In this document: in pieces, positions 19,273 to 28,678 of the stretch
Layout of the letters: each line of letters opens with the position of its first letter
Numbering within the stretch: the first letter of the stretch is position 1
Assembly: GCF_001294575.1 (NCBI RefSeq)
Contig: NZ_CP012676.1
Location: 4,066,001-4,130,000, forward strand
Direction of reading: 5' to 3'
DNA: 64,000 nt
Source: Pseudomonas versuta
GTDB lineage: Bacteria > Pseudomonadota > Gammaproteobacteria > Pseudomonadales > Pseudomonadaceae
Made by a program: the position numbers and the translations under genes
The notes under the pieces: generated by a model
What the model was told of the DNA's origin: nothing
What the model saw: only the letters and a program-made list of their open reading frames with translations
Databases searched by the model: none

Positions 19273-20420
19273 GGGTGATCCTTACGTGCCTGGCTCAGGC
19301 CAGAGTCAATCAAGTCCAGATACTCCTGACGGAACACCTCAATGTCATGGTGCTCCTGCAGGTAACGATACGCCTGCTCGCCCTTGGCCTGCAGCGCTGC
19401 ATCCGGCAATGCCAGATACTCATCCAGCGCAGCGGTCAGTGTCACCACATCACTGGGTTTGACCGCCAGACCGCCGGCCCCCTCAATCAACGGCAGCATG
19501 GCCGGGACATTGGTAGCGATGACCGGCAAATGTCCGCTCATGCCTTCCAGCAGCGCCAGCCCCAGGCCTTCAGCGAGCGAAGGCATGGTCCAGATATCGA
19601 AGGCACGTACGTACTGCAGCGCGTTCTCCTGAAAGCCCAGCAGGTGCGCCCGCCCCTCAAGCCCCAACTGCCCGATCTGCTCGCGCAAACGCGACTCTTC
19701 GCGCCCGGCGCCAATGATTGCCAGCTGCGCCTGCGGGTATTTGTCTTTCAACGCAGCGAAAGCCTGCAGCAGAAAACGGTGGCCCTTGATCGGCACCAGG
19801 CGACCCAGCGCGCCAATCATCCGCGCATCCTGATCCAGGCCGAGCTTTTCGCGCGCCTGCTGGCGTGGCAACTGCAGAGCCTCGGCCTGCTCGATGTCGA
19901 TGGCGTTAGTAATGGCGTAGGTATTTTGCTCTGTGAAACCGCACTTGCAGTCGAGCAAGTACTGTTTGACCGCAGGCGATACGCCGACAAAACGCCAGGC
20001 TTTATCGATCAGGCGCTTGGCCTGACTACGCCGGTAAAAGCGGTCGTACTCGCCAAAACCATGGGAAATCCCTACACACAGCGGGATCTTGAGCCAGCGG
20101 TTGAGTTGCAGCATCATGTTCACCGGCTTGAAGCGGTTGCAGATCACTACATCGAACTGCTCTTTGCGGCAGAACTTGTACAGCGCCCACATGGCACGGA
20201 TACGCATACCCTTGAGCGACTTGTCGCTGAACTCGAAATACACCGAATGATCGGCTTTGCTCACTGGCTCGCCCGGACCCGGACGACCACGCAAAAAGGC
20301 CGCCGTGATTTCGTAGCGCTCAGTGGGCAGAGCGCGCACGATCTGCTCGGCAAGGTCGGCAAAGTCATGGGATTTGACGTTGTAATCAGGCTGCAACTGC
20401 AAAACCTTGGAACGCTTCAT
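19269..20420 (-). CDS. ssg: GT4-family glycosyltransferase (Ssg-like)
   Basis: A 383-residue GT-B retaining glycosyltransferase. It has an N-terminal acceptor domain and a C-terminal donor-binding domain with GALGRLVPIKGH and an EGLGLALLEGM segment carrying the GT4 E-x7-E motif. Position between dnpA and wapR corresponds to ssg of other pseudomonads, a surface-sugar gene affecting outer core and O-antigen. The ATGA overlaps at both ends indicate translational coupling. The donor sugar is unknown. The paralogous wapH in this operon shares the HGFGEYDRFYRR/HAFGDYQRRSRK type of segment. Confidence 0.85.
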   Translation of the reverse strand: MKRSKVLQLQPDYNVKSHDFADLAEQIVRALPTERYEITAAFLRGRPGPGEPVSKADHSVYFEFSDKSLKGMRIRAMWALYKFCRKEQFDVVICNRFKPVNMMLQLNRWLKIPLCVGISHGFGEYDRFYRRSQAKRLIDKAWRFVGVSPAVKQYLLDCKCGFTEQNTYAITNAIDIEQAEALQLPRQQAREKLGLDQDARMIGALGRLVPIKGHRFLLQAFAALKDKYPQAQLAIIGAGREESRLREQIGQLGLEGRAHLLGFQENALQYVRAFDIWTMPSLAEGLGLALLEGMSGHLPVIATNVPAMLPLIEGAGGLAVKPSDVVTLTAALDEYLALPDAALQAKGEQAYRYLQEHHDIEVFRQEYLDLIDSGLSQARKDHP

Positions 20421-21856
20421 AGCTCTCCCCGGTAAAGTCCGGACGCATCGGTTTTCAGGATCCAGAACAGTTCATGTCGCCGGACCGCTTTACGGAAAAA
20501 TTCATTTTCGCCATAGGGGGAAGATTTCCTGCCCGCCAGCAACTGCTGGATCAAGCGCCGGATTCGACGCTTGAGCGCGGCACGCGGTTGCAGGTCATGC
20601 ATCATGCCCAACGCCATGGCTTTATCACGCTGCTGCGCGAGGTCGAGCGGCAAACTGCAGGGTTGCAATACGAGGGCCGGGTTGAACACCGGCGGCAAGG
20701 CGATGCCATCCCCGCTATCGCCCATCGGCCAGCGATCGTTATCGTGCAGGTGGTTGGCATACCCCAGAATTGTCGTCGGTTGCCACTCCAGACCTTGCAG
20801 TGCTTCAAGAACCGCAGCATGGGCACAGATATGGTCCGGGTGCGGGTCGATAGCAGGATGCGGCAACACCATGACTTCGGGTCGCGCGCGCAGGATCAAG
20901 GCGCGCAAGTCCGCAAGCAGGTTGTTCCAGGTAGGGGCGCCATCCATATCACCGGGCAGCGCATACGGGTTGAGCTGACGGAACAGGCGAGTGTCGCTCA
21001 GGTCTGCCTCCCGTGAACCTATTGGTTGGTCGGGGGCCGCCTGCATTGCGGATAGCTGCAGGCAAAAATACCCGAGCTGGGCGCAATGCGCTTCGGGAAC
21101 CCCCGCCCAACGCGGTACCGCCAGGCTGTCCCAGGCACGCAGACGACCCTTGAGCCGTGCCGCCTCGGCACGTTCAAGGCCCATGTGCTCATAGTGTTCG
21201 GCTTCAATTTCGCCAGCAGTCAGGGTCACGATCCAGGCTTCTTTGGCCTGGCTGTACAACCCGAAGGCGGCGAGCTCGGCATCGTCGGCATGGGGCGCGA
21301 TCACCATGACCCGCTGATCACGGTAGTCGGGCTGGCGAAACACCCACAACGCGGGCTCGCCCGCCAGTCGACAAAAACGCCCTTGCAGGCGCAACGTGCC
21401 GCTGACCAGCGATGAAGCAAAGCCGCTCAGATTCAGATAGCGCAGGCCGTCAACTCCGCGCTCGAAGGTCTGTTTATCCAGCGCCCCGGCGGCGAGCAGT
21501 TGCACGAACGGATCGACAAAACGCCCGAGTATCCCGGCCTTGATCTTGACTGCCAGTATCAGGGTTTCGTCGCCAGTCAGGTCCAGAGGCTGATCGACTA
21601 CCAGCCTTGCCCCCTCAAGACGTACCGCCACACGCTCGCTGTCCGGCGCAAAGCTGTACTGATAATCGTCTTTTGGCGAGTAGAAAAGGTGGTCGGCAAA
21701 CCAGGCTTCATGGGCTACCCAGCCCAGAACCGCCAACACCAGTGGCAGCCACCAGGCCAGCAGCACACCGCTGGCAATCAACACCAGCAGGCCAATCAGC
21801 AGGCCCATGCGCTTGTTACGCCGATGACGCTTGAGAAGTTGTTGTTTGCGGCTCAT
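20417..21856 (-). CDS. dnpA: PIG-L family de-N-acetylase DnpA
   Basis: A 479-residue protein with a basic N-terminus and one or two hydrophobic segments (about 17-45). A PIG-L domain follows, whose metal-binding motif reads PHADDAE and whose second site reads HPDHICAH. PIG-L enzymes remove N-acetyl groups from sugars. In P. aeruginosa, DnpA affects antibiotic persistence and is thought to act on LPS. I chose the ATG at 21856 (MSRKQQLL); the 31-codon extension to 21949 overlaps mig-14 and a repeat. The gene follows mig-14 and is coupled to ssg. The N-terminal anchor places it at the inner membrane. Confidence 0.88.
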   Translation of the reverse strand: MSRKQQLLKRHRRNKRMGLLIGLLVLIASGVLLAWWLPLVLAVLGWVAHEAWFADHLFYSPKDDYQYSFAPDSERVAVRLEGARLVVDQPLDLTGDETLILAVKIKAGILGRFVDPFVQLLAAGALDKQTFERGVDGLRYLNLSGFASSLVSGTLRLQGRFCRLAGEPALWVFRQPDYRDQRVMVIAPHADDAELAAFGLYSQAKEAWIVTLTAGEIEAEHYEHMGLERAEAARLKGRLRAWDSLAVPRWAGVPEAHCAQLGYFCLQLSAMQAAPDQPIGSREADLSDTRLFRQLNPYALPGDMDGAPTWNNLLADLRALILRARPEVMVLPHPAIDPHPDHICAHAAVLEALQGLEWQPTTILGYANHLHDNDRWPMGDSGDGIALPPVFNPALVLQPCSLPLDLAQQRDKAMALGMMHDLQPRAALKRRIRRLIQQLLAGRKSSPYGENEFFRKAVRRHELFWILKTDASGLYRGEL

Positions 21857-21885
21857 GGCTTTTGCTCTAAGGCTTTTGATTTCCT

Positions 21886-21907
21886 GCAGGAGCGAGCTCG
21901 CTCCTGC
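21886..21907. repeat. Short REP palindrome
   Basis: A perfect 22-base palindrome (GCAGGAGCGAG and its complement CTCGCTCCTGC) lies between mig-14 and dnpA. It is a shortened member of the GAGCGAGC subfamily within an operon. Confidence 0.8.
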
Positions 21908-21915
21908 AAGGCCAA

Positions 21916-22812
21916 TTACACTTTGAAGACCGGCACCGGGTTGCACCACCGCTCTTTGTACTCGCGGTCGGCACGACCGAACGAGAAACGCAAAGGCTTG
22001 TTGACGCTGCGAGCCTGCTCCCAGGCCGACTGGGTATTGAGGAAGCTCAACACGCTGCCAGGGCTGAAGGCACGGGTTTCAGGGTCAACGCCGCCATTGA
22101 CGTACTCAATGCTGATCCACTCCGGCGATTCAGCGCGATACACCAGCTGAATCGCAATCGGCGCATCGTTAAGGAAAATCACCGAGCCAATCAACAGCTC
22201 GCGCAACAGCTCGATCACTTCGGCCATACGCTCGGCGCCGGTCGCGACAAAACCCCAGCGGCGCAGGAACAAATCGCAGTAAATAGAGGCCAGTTCGACA
22301 CTGGAAAACTGCGCAACCGGACGCACCACACCGCCCGCCTCTTCCAGCAAGCGAAGTTCACGGCGCTGGTTATAGCGGAACTTCTTGGAAAGCTCTTCAG
22401 GTGTGCGAGCCATGGCCAACTGCTCGGCCTGGGGCACCAGGTTACTGAAACGACCTTCGTTGAGTTGCGACAGATAACGTGCGCGATGGCGCAACGGCAC
22501 ATTGGCATCGGCTGCCGCAGGCAGGATCAGCTCGGCATTGCCCAGATCAAACAGACCTTTTTTACCGTGACGTTTGAGCACGTCCTTGGACAGGGCCACA
22601 TCACGGCCCCAGACAGGAATTGCAGCTTTGAGCTCGTCATTTTGCTCCCAGGCCAGATAACGCACCGGGATACCCGCCAGTTGGGCCAGACGCTCGACTA
22701 CCAGCGGATGCGTCGCAACACTGCCGCCAAAACGCTGCCAGGCGTCGGCATAAGCAGGAGCATCGACAACGCTCCAGCCACGCTCGCGCCAGCCTTGAAA
22801 TCGATTGAGCAT
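21916..22812 (-). CDS. mig-14: Mig-14 family GNAT-like acyltransferase
   Basis: A 298-residue cytoplasmic protein of the Mig-14 family, which has a GNAT-like fold. Features include FRYNQRRELRLLEEAGG in the centre and the C-terminal FSFGRADREYKERWCNP block. In Salmonella and P. aeruginosa, Mig-14 contributes to antimicrobial peptide resistance, and it is encoded within the LPS locus. The reaction is not established. Its ATG shares a base with the stop of wapH (TGATG), and dnpA follows after a 59-nt gap with a short palindrome. Confidence 0.88.
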   Translation of the reverse strand: MLNRFQGWRERGWSVVDAPAYADAWQRFGGSVATHPLVVERLAQLAGIPVRYLAWEQNDELKAAIPVWGRDVALSKDVLKRHGKKGLFDLGNAELILPAAADANVPLRHRARYLSQLNEGRFSNLVPQAEQLAMARTPEELSKKFRYNQRRELRLLEEAGGVVRPVAQFSSVELASIYCDLFLRRWGFVATGAERMAEVIELLRELLIGSVIFLNDAPIAIQLVYRAESPEWISIEYVNGGVDPETRAFSPGSVLSFLNTQSAWEQARSVNKPLRFSFGRADREYKERWCNPVPVFKV

Positions 22813-23942
22813 CAGGACTCCGCAGTCAGGTCGGTGACTTGCGGCAAATGCCAGAATGTATCGCGCACGGCCTGATCACTGAACCGCTCTTGCAAGCGCG
22901 CCAGCATCAGCTCAGCGCAAGCCAGACGCTGCGCATCATCGAGCACCGCAAGGTGTTGCAGGCCCTGGGCCAAATGCTCGGCATCACCGAGCGGGAACAA
23001 AATCCCCACGCCTTCGACCACTTCCCTGGCGCCGCCACAGGCCGTAGCCAGCAGCGGAACACCGGCGGCCATGGCTTCGAGCAGCACCATGCCGAACGGT
23101 TCGTGATCGGAGCTGAGGGCAAACACATCAAACCCGCGGAAATAGCGACGCGCATCAGGCACCTGACCCAGGAATTTCACCTGTTCGCCAACTCCCAGCT
23201 CGATCGCCAGTTCTTTAAGATCTTGCTCCAGGCGGCCCTTGCCAAGGATGGCCAGCTGACTGTCGGCAGGCAGGCCGGGCAGCGCCAGGGCAAAGCCCCG
23301 GATCAACGTGGCCTGGTCTTTATCCGGATGTAGACGCCCGACATTGCCCACAACAAAGCCATTAACCGATAACCCCAGCGCCTCACGCGCCTGGGTGCCC
23401 GGCAATTGACCGGCTTGTACGCCAGCAACATCGATGCGGTTGTAGAGCGTACTGATGCGCCCGGCCGGCCACTTGGGCAAGCACTGGCGCATGTCATCAC
23501 GCACCGCATCCGAAACACCGAGCAGGCTCAGGCGCTTGCGGAACAGGTTCGCAAACAGCTTGCGGCTGCGACGCTGATAATCGCCAAACGCGTGATGCAC
23601 ACCAATCACCGGCAAACCGGTGGCCAGCAAGGCGATATAAATCGGCTTGAAGCGATGGGCGATGCAAAAACTGAAATTGCGCGAAGCTGCGATTTTACGC
23701 AGTTCGCGGATGGCACCCAGCTTCAGGCCACGAATGGCCTTAGAGCTGAATTCCATAAACAGCACTTCATCAGACGCGCAGCCTGCAGCCACCTCGGGAT
23801 CGGCCGCCCCGGTCAGGAAGACCGTGGTAACGCGATAGCCGGTGCCGCAAAACAGGCTGGCGTACTGACGCGCGCAGTCCAGAAACGGCCCGTCATAGCC
23901 ATGGCAGAACTGCAGTACATGGCGCTCAGTCGAGCGATTCAT
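22812..23942 (-). CDS. wapH: GT4-family outer-core glycosyltransferase (WapH-like)
   Basis: A 376-residue GT-B glycosyltransferase. The donor domain is marked by VVGNVGRLHPDKDQ and by HEPFGMVLLEAMAAGVP with the E-x7-E pattern. By order (carbamoyltransferase, this gene, mig-14) it matches WapH of P. aeruginosa. I chose the ATG at 23942 (MNRSTERHVL), which overlaps the wapO end by 17 bp; an ATG-like start at 23966 would increase the overlap. The sugar and linkage are inferred from P. aeruginosa and may differ here. Confidence 0.83.
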   Translation of the reverse strand: MNRSTERHVLQFCHGYDGPFLDCARQYASLFCGTGYRVTTVFLTGAADPEVAAGCASDEVLFMEFSSKAIRGLKLGAIRELRKIAASRNFSFCIAHRFKPIYIALLATGLPVIGVHHAFGDYQRRSRKLFANLFRKRLSLLGVSDAVRDDMRQCLPKWPAGRISTLYNRIDVAGVQAGQLPGTQAREALGLSVNGFVVGNVGRLHPDKDQATLIRGFALALPGLPADSQLAILGKGRLEQDLKELAIELGVGEQVKFLGQVPDARRYFRGFDVFALSSDHEPFGMVLLEAMAAGVPLLATACGGAREVVEGVGILFPLGDAEHLAQGLQHLAVLDDAQRLACAELMLARLQERFSDQAVRDTFWHLPQVTDLTAES

Positions 23943-25683
23943 ACGTTTGCGCACCTTCTTTAACAACCAGAATGTCTTCCATGATCAGGTACTGCAGGTC
24001 AGAGCCGAAGAACATGTTCAGCGCATCGGTCGGCGAGCAAACCATCGGTTCGCCACGACGGTTGAGCGAGGTGTTCAGCGACACACCGTTACCGGTCAGG
24101 ACTTCGAGTGCTTTCATCATGTCGTAGTAGCGCGGGTTGTATTCGCGCTTGAGCACCTGGGCGCGGGAGGTGCCATCTTCATGCACAACTTCCGGCACAC
24201 GGCTCTTCCACTCGTCCGACACTTCAAAGGTGAAGGTCATGAACGGCGCCGGATGATCGACCTTGATCATCTGCGGGCCAACGGTGTCGAGCATCGACGG
24301 GCAGAAAGGCCTCCAGCGCTCGCGGAACTTGATTTGTTCGTTGATGCGGTCAGCCACGCCTTCGCTGCTCGGGCAACCGATGATCGAACGGCCGCCCAGT
24401 GCGCGCGGACCGAACTCCATGCGGCCCTGGAACCAGGCCACCGGGTTACCGTCGACCATGATCTTGGCGATGCGCTCGGGGGTATTGTCGATTTTGCGAT
24501 AGGCCGGCTTGCCAGGGTGGCGGGCACAGGCCGCGATCACGTCTTCGTTGCTGTACGCAGGGCCGAGGTAGACGTGTTCCATCTTCTCGACCGGCACGCC
24601 GCGAGCGTGGGACACATAGGCCGCCGCGCCCACCGCTGTACCGGCATCGCCGGACGCAGGCTGCACAAACAGCTCTTTGACTTCAGGGCGGGCAATGATC
24701 TTCTGGTTCAGCTTCACGTTCAACGCGCAGCCGCCCGCAAAGGCCATCTTGCCGGTCTCCTTGAGGATGTCGCCCAGGTAGTAATCGATCATTTGCAGCG
24801 ACAGTTTTTCAAACAGCGCCTGCATGCTGGCCGCGTAGTGGATGTAAGGTTCGTCGGCGATATCGCCTTCACGCTTGGGCCCCAGCCACTCGATCAGTTT
24901 TGGCGAGAAGTAGAAACCCTTGCCGTTTTCTTTGTAGCGACGCAGACCGATGACGTTGGCGTATTCGGTGTTGATCACCAGTTCGCCGTTTTCAAACGAG
25001 GCCAGACGCGAGAAATCGTATTTGCTGGCGTCGCCATACGGCGCCATGCCCATTACCTTGAACTCGCCGTCGAGCATCTCGAAACCGAGGAACTCGGTAA
25101 TCGCGCCGTACAGGCCGCCCAGGGAGTCCGGATCGAAGAATTCCTTGATCTTGGTGATCTTGCCGTTTTCGCCATAACCGAAGAAAGTCGTGGCGTACTC
25201 ACCCTTGCCGTCGATGCCGAGGATCGCGGTTTTCTCTTTGAAACCCGAGCAGTGATAAGCACTGGAGGCGTGGGCCAGGTGGTGCTCAACCGGTTCGATC
25301 TTGATTTTTTTCGGATCGAAGCCCAGTTGCTCAAGGCAGAACACAATCTTGTTGCGGTAGCGCTTGTAGCGACGGTTACCCATCAGGATCGCGTCAAGGG
25401 CGCGGTCCGGGGCATACCAGTAACGCTTGGCGTAATGCCAGCGGGCCTTGCCGAACAAGCTGATGGGGGCGAAAGGGATCGCTACCACATCAACGTCGCC
25501 AGGCTTGATACCGGCTTGTTCAAGGCAGAATTTCGCCGATTCGTAAGGCATGCGGTTCTTGGCATGCTTATCACGTACAAATCGCTCTTCTTCAGCCGCT
25601 GCGACCAGCTTGCCGTCGATATACAGGGCTGCGGAGGGGTCATGGCTCAGGGCGCCGGACAGGCCAAGAATCGTCAATGCCAC
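23926..25683 (-). CDS. wapO: Carbamoyltransferase (WapO-like)
   Basis: A 585-residue NodU/CmcH-type carbamoyltransferase. The N-terminal ASKHA-fold domain begins LGLSGALSHDPSAALY and contains HHLAHASSAYH. The C-terminal YrdC-like part includes the conserved FGPRALGGRSIIG and SLNRRGEP. It uses carbamoyl phosphate and ATP. In P. aeruginosa the matching gene carbamoylates heptose II of the inner core. I chose the GTG at 25683, which has an AAAGAGG ribosome site; an upstream ATG at 25761 would add 26 residues that do not fit the family. It heads the six-gene operon running down to wapR. Confidence 0.92.
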   Translation of the reverse strand: MALTILGLSGALSHDPSAALYIDGKLVAAAEEERFVRDKHAKNRMPYESAKFCLEQAGIKPGDVDVVAIPFAPISLFGKARWHYAKRYWYAPDRALDAILMGNRRYKRYRNKIVFCLEQLGFDPKKIKIEPVEHHLAHASSAYHCSGFKEKTAILGIDGKGEYATTFFGYGENGKITKIKEFFDPDSLGGLYGAITEFLGFEMLDGEFKVMGMAPYGDASKYDFSRLASFENGELVINTEYANVIGLRRYKENGKGFYFSPKLIEWLGPKREGDIADEPYIHYAASMQALFEKLSLQMIDYYLGDILKETGKMAFAGGCALNVKLNQKIIARPEVKELFVQPASGDAGTAVGAAAYVSHARGVPVEKMEHVYLGPAYSNEDVIAACARHPGKPAYRKIDNTPERIAKIMVDGNPVAWFQGRMEFGPRALGGRSIIGCPSSEGVADRINEQIKFRERWRPFCPSMLDTVGPQMIKVDHPAPFMTFTFEVSDEWKSRVPEVVHEDGTSRAQVLKREYNPRYYDMMKALEVLTGNGVSLNTSLNRRGEPMVCSPTDALNMFFGSDLQYLIMEDILVVKEGAQTYESLD

Positions 25684-25946
25684 AGGTTGTGCCTCTTTGA
25701 AATGCAGGCAGGCGGCAGGCGCCTGAAAAAATGGTGTGCTGCGCACTTCGCGCAGAAACAACTAAAGGGCGGGATTATAGCGTAAAGAACACAGGAATGA
25801 CCCAGCGCGATTTGCCGCGCTCTCGCAACCCCGCCGCGACGCCGGCTGTGGACACAGGGCTGCAGATGATGGCCCGATGAATCGCAGGGGGGAGTGATGC
25901 TTATACGGCGCAGTGGCTATATCTGCGTCGGCCATGACAGCTGTAC

Positions 25947-26270
25947 TTAGTGCAGCAATAGGCTGCCATCCCTGCTCTGTCGATAAATCGTGTAAGGCAA
26001 GGCCAGCGTGTCGGCCAAGGCAGAAGCGACAACATCTACAAACAACAATGGAATCAAGCCGCCCCCCATACCTGTGGTGTTGGCCGGGGCGTGTAAAACG
26101 CAAAGATCGAACACTGCACCGCTATAAACCCTGGGCACGGAGTCACAATAGGTTGACTCCTTTTTGAGCGCTGCACTCACTTGGGCGTCGCTATTGAATA
26201 CAGTTTTGACCGTGCCACAGCCGCCCAGCGTCAGAACCAGAACACACCAAACCACAGGTTTAAAAGTCAT
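25947..26270 (-). CDS. YceK/YidQ family lipoprotein
   Basis: A 107-residue lipoprotein with lipobox LGGC and the lipidated Cys near residue 18. The mature part has the YceK/YidQ pattern, including PRVYSGAVFDLC and a hydrophobic PLLFVDVVASALADTLALPYTI stretch broken around the family's conserved DLP-like turn. The ATG at 26270 is supported by a GGAGG nine bases upstream. The function of the family is unknown. It is divergent from the TonB-dependent receptor, and both sit between the two LPS core operons. Confidence 0.85.
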   Translation of the reverse strand: MTFKPVVWCVLVLTLGGCGTVKTVFNSDAQVSAALKKESTYCDSVPRVYSGAVFDLCVLHAPANTTGMGGGLIPLLFVDVVASALADTLALPYTIYRQSRDGSLLLH

Positions 26271-26449
26271 CTGCACCAGCCTCCAGGAAAATCAGGCAAC
26301 CTAGCAACTACTGACCAGGCCTGACATAGGAGCTGTCCGAAAAAACCGTGCGAAACCTCCTTCATCCCGCAGTACCTGCCCCTCACGCCGATGCACCCAA
26401 GCAATTGCAGCGCTCAGCCGCTAAACTGCGCGCCCTCTGCTAGCCTGAT

Positions 26450-26468
26450 ACCCGTCGCCCGGACGGGT
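26450..26468 (+). other. Small stem-loop upstream of the TonB receptor gene
   Basis: ACCCGT and ACGGGT form a 6-bp stem with a GC-rich loop, ending 28 nt before the start codon. It could affect translation, but the stem is short. No Fur-box-like sequence is apparent in the 226 nt between the two divergent genes. Confidence 0.35.
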
Positions 26469-26496
26469 CGCTTCACACGGAACCCCTGAACCGCCC

Positions 26497-28578
26497 ATGA
26501 AATTTTTTGCACCTGCACGCTTTGCCCTGCTGCTGCCCGGCCTGTGCCTGGCCTCCAACGGTTTCGCCGCCCAAACCCTGGAGCTGGACCCCAGCGTCAT
26601 CACCGGCTCGCGCAGCGCTAGCCCAAGTTTCGATCTGCCGTACTCGGTAGACAGCATCAGCCAACAGCAAATCAGCGATGGCCAGCTGGGTATTAATGCC
26701 TCGGAGGTGTTATCCCGGGTGCCGGGGCTGGTGGTGCAAAACCGTCAGAACTACGCTCAGGACCTGCAGATTTCATCCCGCGGTTTTGGTGCCCGCTCGG
26801 CATTCGGCGTACGTGGCATCAAGTTGATTGCAGACGGCATCCCGGCAAGCACCCCTGACGGTCAGGGCCAGGCTGCCACCTTCAACCTCGACACCGCCGA
26901 GCGCATTGAAGTGCTGCGCGGCCCGGCGGCCACCTTATACGGCAGCAACGCCGGCGGGGTCATTCAAATGTTCTCCCGTGATGGCGAAGGCCCGCCGCGC
27001 ATAGGTGCCGAAACCCTGATCGGCAGCGACGGCCTGAGCAAAAACCACCTCACAGCCGAAGGCGCCACCGATGACATCGGCTTTGTGCTCGATGCCTCGC
27101 GCATGGACACCGACGGCTACCGCGACCACAGCGCTGCACGTCGCGACCAGACCTTTGCCAAGCTCAACCTGCACCCTGATGACGACAGCAAGCTGGCGCT
27201 GATTTACAGCAGCCTTGAACAAAACGGTACGCAAGATCCGCTGGGGCAAAGCTGGGAAGCCTACAAGGCCGACCCGCGCTCGGTGACGCCCAATGCCATT
27301 ACCTACAACACGCGTAAAAGCATTGACCATCAACAACTGGGGATGAACTACGAGCGTTACATCGGCGATGCCACCCTGCAGGTCAACGCCTACACCGGCA
27401 CCCGCAGCGTGATTCAGTATCTGGCGATCCCCAAGGGAACCCCCGGCAACGAGCAAGGCGGCGGCGTCGTTCAGTTCGACCGTAAATTCTATGGTGGCAG
27501 CCTGCGCTGGCTGCAACCGGTGGATGGCGTGCCGGGCGAGCTGACCCTGATTGGCGGCCTGGACTTTGACCAAAGCCAGGACAGCCGCCACGGCTACAAC
27601 AACTACATAGGCGACCAACTGGGGGTCAAAGGCGCGATGGTACGCGACGAGGTCGATACCGCCCGCAGCCTGGACCCGTATGTACAGGCCAACTGGGCTA
27701 TCGATGACTGGACCGTGCAGGCCGGCTTGCGCTACAGCACCATGGAAATGGACGTCGACGATCAATTTTTGAGCAATGGCGACGACAGCGGTACCAAGCG
27801 CTATGAGAAAGCCACGCCATCGGTCAGCGTGATGTATGCCTTCACCCCTGATCTGCATGGTTATGTCAGCGCGGGCAAAGGGTTTGAAACGCCGACTCAG
27901 GCCGAGCTGGCTTATTCGCCAGGTGGCAATGGCTTTAACTTCGGCCTCAAGCCTTCCGAAAGCACCCAGTACGAAATGGGCCTTAAGGCTCAAATCGATA
28001 ACACCCGAATCAACGCGGCCGTGTTCCAGATCACCACCGAAGATGAACTGGTGGTTCTGAGCAATACCGGCGGACGCACGACCTATCAGAACGCCGGACG
28101 CACCCTGCGCCGCGGATTTGAACTGGGGGTCGAAAGCCAGCTCAGCGAACACTGGACCACCACCCTGGCCTACACCCGCCTGCAAGCAACCTACGACAGC
28201 GACTTCGCCAGCACCAAAGGTACTATCGACAAAGGCAACTACCTGCCCGGCGTGCCGCAGACCACCTTGTTTGCCGAAGTGAACTGGAAGCCGACCGACT
28301 GGGTCAGTACCGCCATCGAAGGCATGTACCGCAGCAAGGTCTACGTTGAAGACACCAACACCGCAAAGGCTGCACCGGCTTACAGCGTATTCAACTGGCG
28401 GGCGAAGTTTGAACAGAAGGTCGAGCACTGGACCTTCCACCAGACATTGCGTCTGGACAACCTGCTGGACCGTCAATATGTAGGCTCGGTGATTGTGGCC
28501 GATGGCAATAGCCGCTACTACGAAGCCGCGCCGGGCCGTTCGTGGTATGCCGGCGCAGGCGCCGAATACAGCTTTTAA
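26497..28578 (+). CDS. TonB-dependent outer-membrane receptor
   Basis: A 693-residue receptor with a signal peptide cleaved near GFA-AQT and a candidate TonB box around LELDPSVITG. The plug domain (about 40-150) has IEVLRGPAATLYGSNAGG, and a 22-strand-type barrel ends in a terminal aromatic residue (EYSF). The C-terminal region has the family LDNLLDRQYVGS block. Such receptors import metal chelates, cobalamin or other scarce nutrients using TonB. There is no N-terminal signalling extension, so it is not a FecA-type sigma-regulating receptor. The substrate is unknown, and without a Fur site iron cannot be assumed. Confidence 0.93.
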   Translation: MKFFAPARFALLLPGLCLASNGFAAQTLELDPSVITGSRSASPSFDLPYSVDSISQQQISDGQLGINASEVLSRVPGLVVQNRQNYAQDLQISSRGFGARSAFGVRGIKLIADGIPASTPDGQGQAATFNLDTAERIEVLRGPAATLYGSNAGGVIQMFSRDGEGPPRIGAETLIGSDGLSKNHLTAEGATDDIGFVLDASRMDTDGYRDHSAARRDQTFAKLNLHPDDDSKLALIYSSLEQNGTQDPLGQSWEAYKADPRSVTPNAITYNTRKSIDHQQLGMNYERYIGDATLQVNAYTGTRSVIQYLAIPKGTPGNEQGGGVVQFDRKFYGGSLRWLQPVDGVPGELTLIGGLDFDQSQDSRHGYNNYIGDQLGVKGAMVRDEVDTARSLDPYVQANWAIDDWTVQAGLRYSTMEMDVDDQFLSNGDDSGTKRYEKATPSVSVMYAFTPDLHGYVSAGKGFETPTQAELAYSPGGNGFNFGLKPSESTQYEMGLKAQIDNTRINAAVFQITTEDELVVLSNTGGRTTYQNAGRTLRRGFELGVESQLSEHWTTTLAYTRLQATYDSDFASTKGTIDKGNYLPGVPQTTLFAEVNWKPTDWVSTAIEGMYRSKVYVEDTNTAKAAPAYSVFNWRAKFEQKVEHWTFHQTLRLDNLLDRQYVGSVIVADGNSRYYEAAPGRSWYAGAGAEYSF

Positions 28579-28593
28579 ACGAATCCCCCGCCC

Positions 28594-28668
28594 CTGTAGG
28601 AGCGAGCTTGCTCGCGAGCTCTTATAACGCCGCAACGAAAGGCTCGCGAGACAAGCTCGCTCCTACAG
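28594..28668. repeat. REP pair, GTAGGAGCGAGC subfamily
   Basis: Arms CTGTAGGAGCGAGCTTGCTC and GACAAGCTCGCTCCTACAG face each other across a ~30-base spacer. It lies between the convergent ends of the TonB receptor gene and the tandem-kinase gene. Confidence 0.9.
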
Positions 28669-28678
28669 AGGGTTGGGG

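Noticed and set aside
23947-25785. A 612-codon plus-strand frame opposite wapO
   Set aside because: The minus-strand protein is an unmistakable carbamoyltransferase; the plus-strand translation is rich in His/Arg/Val repeats typical of antisense shadow frames.
26271-26496. A Fur box upstream of the TonB receptor
   Set aside because: No stretch resembling the 19-bp GATAATGATAATCATTATC consensus was seen on either strand.
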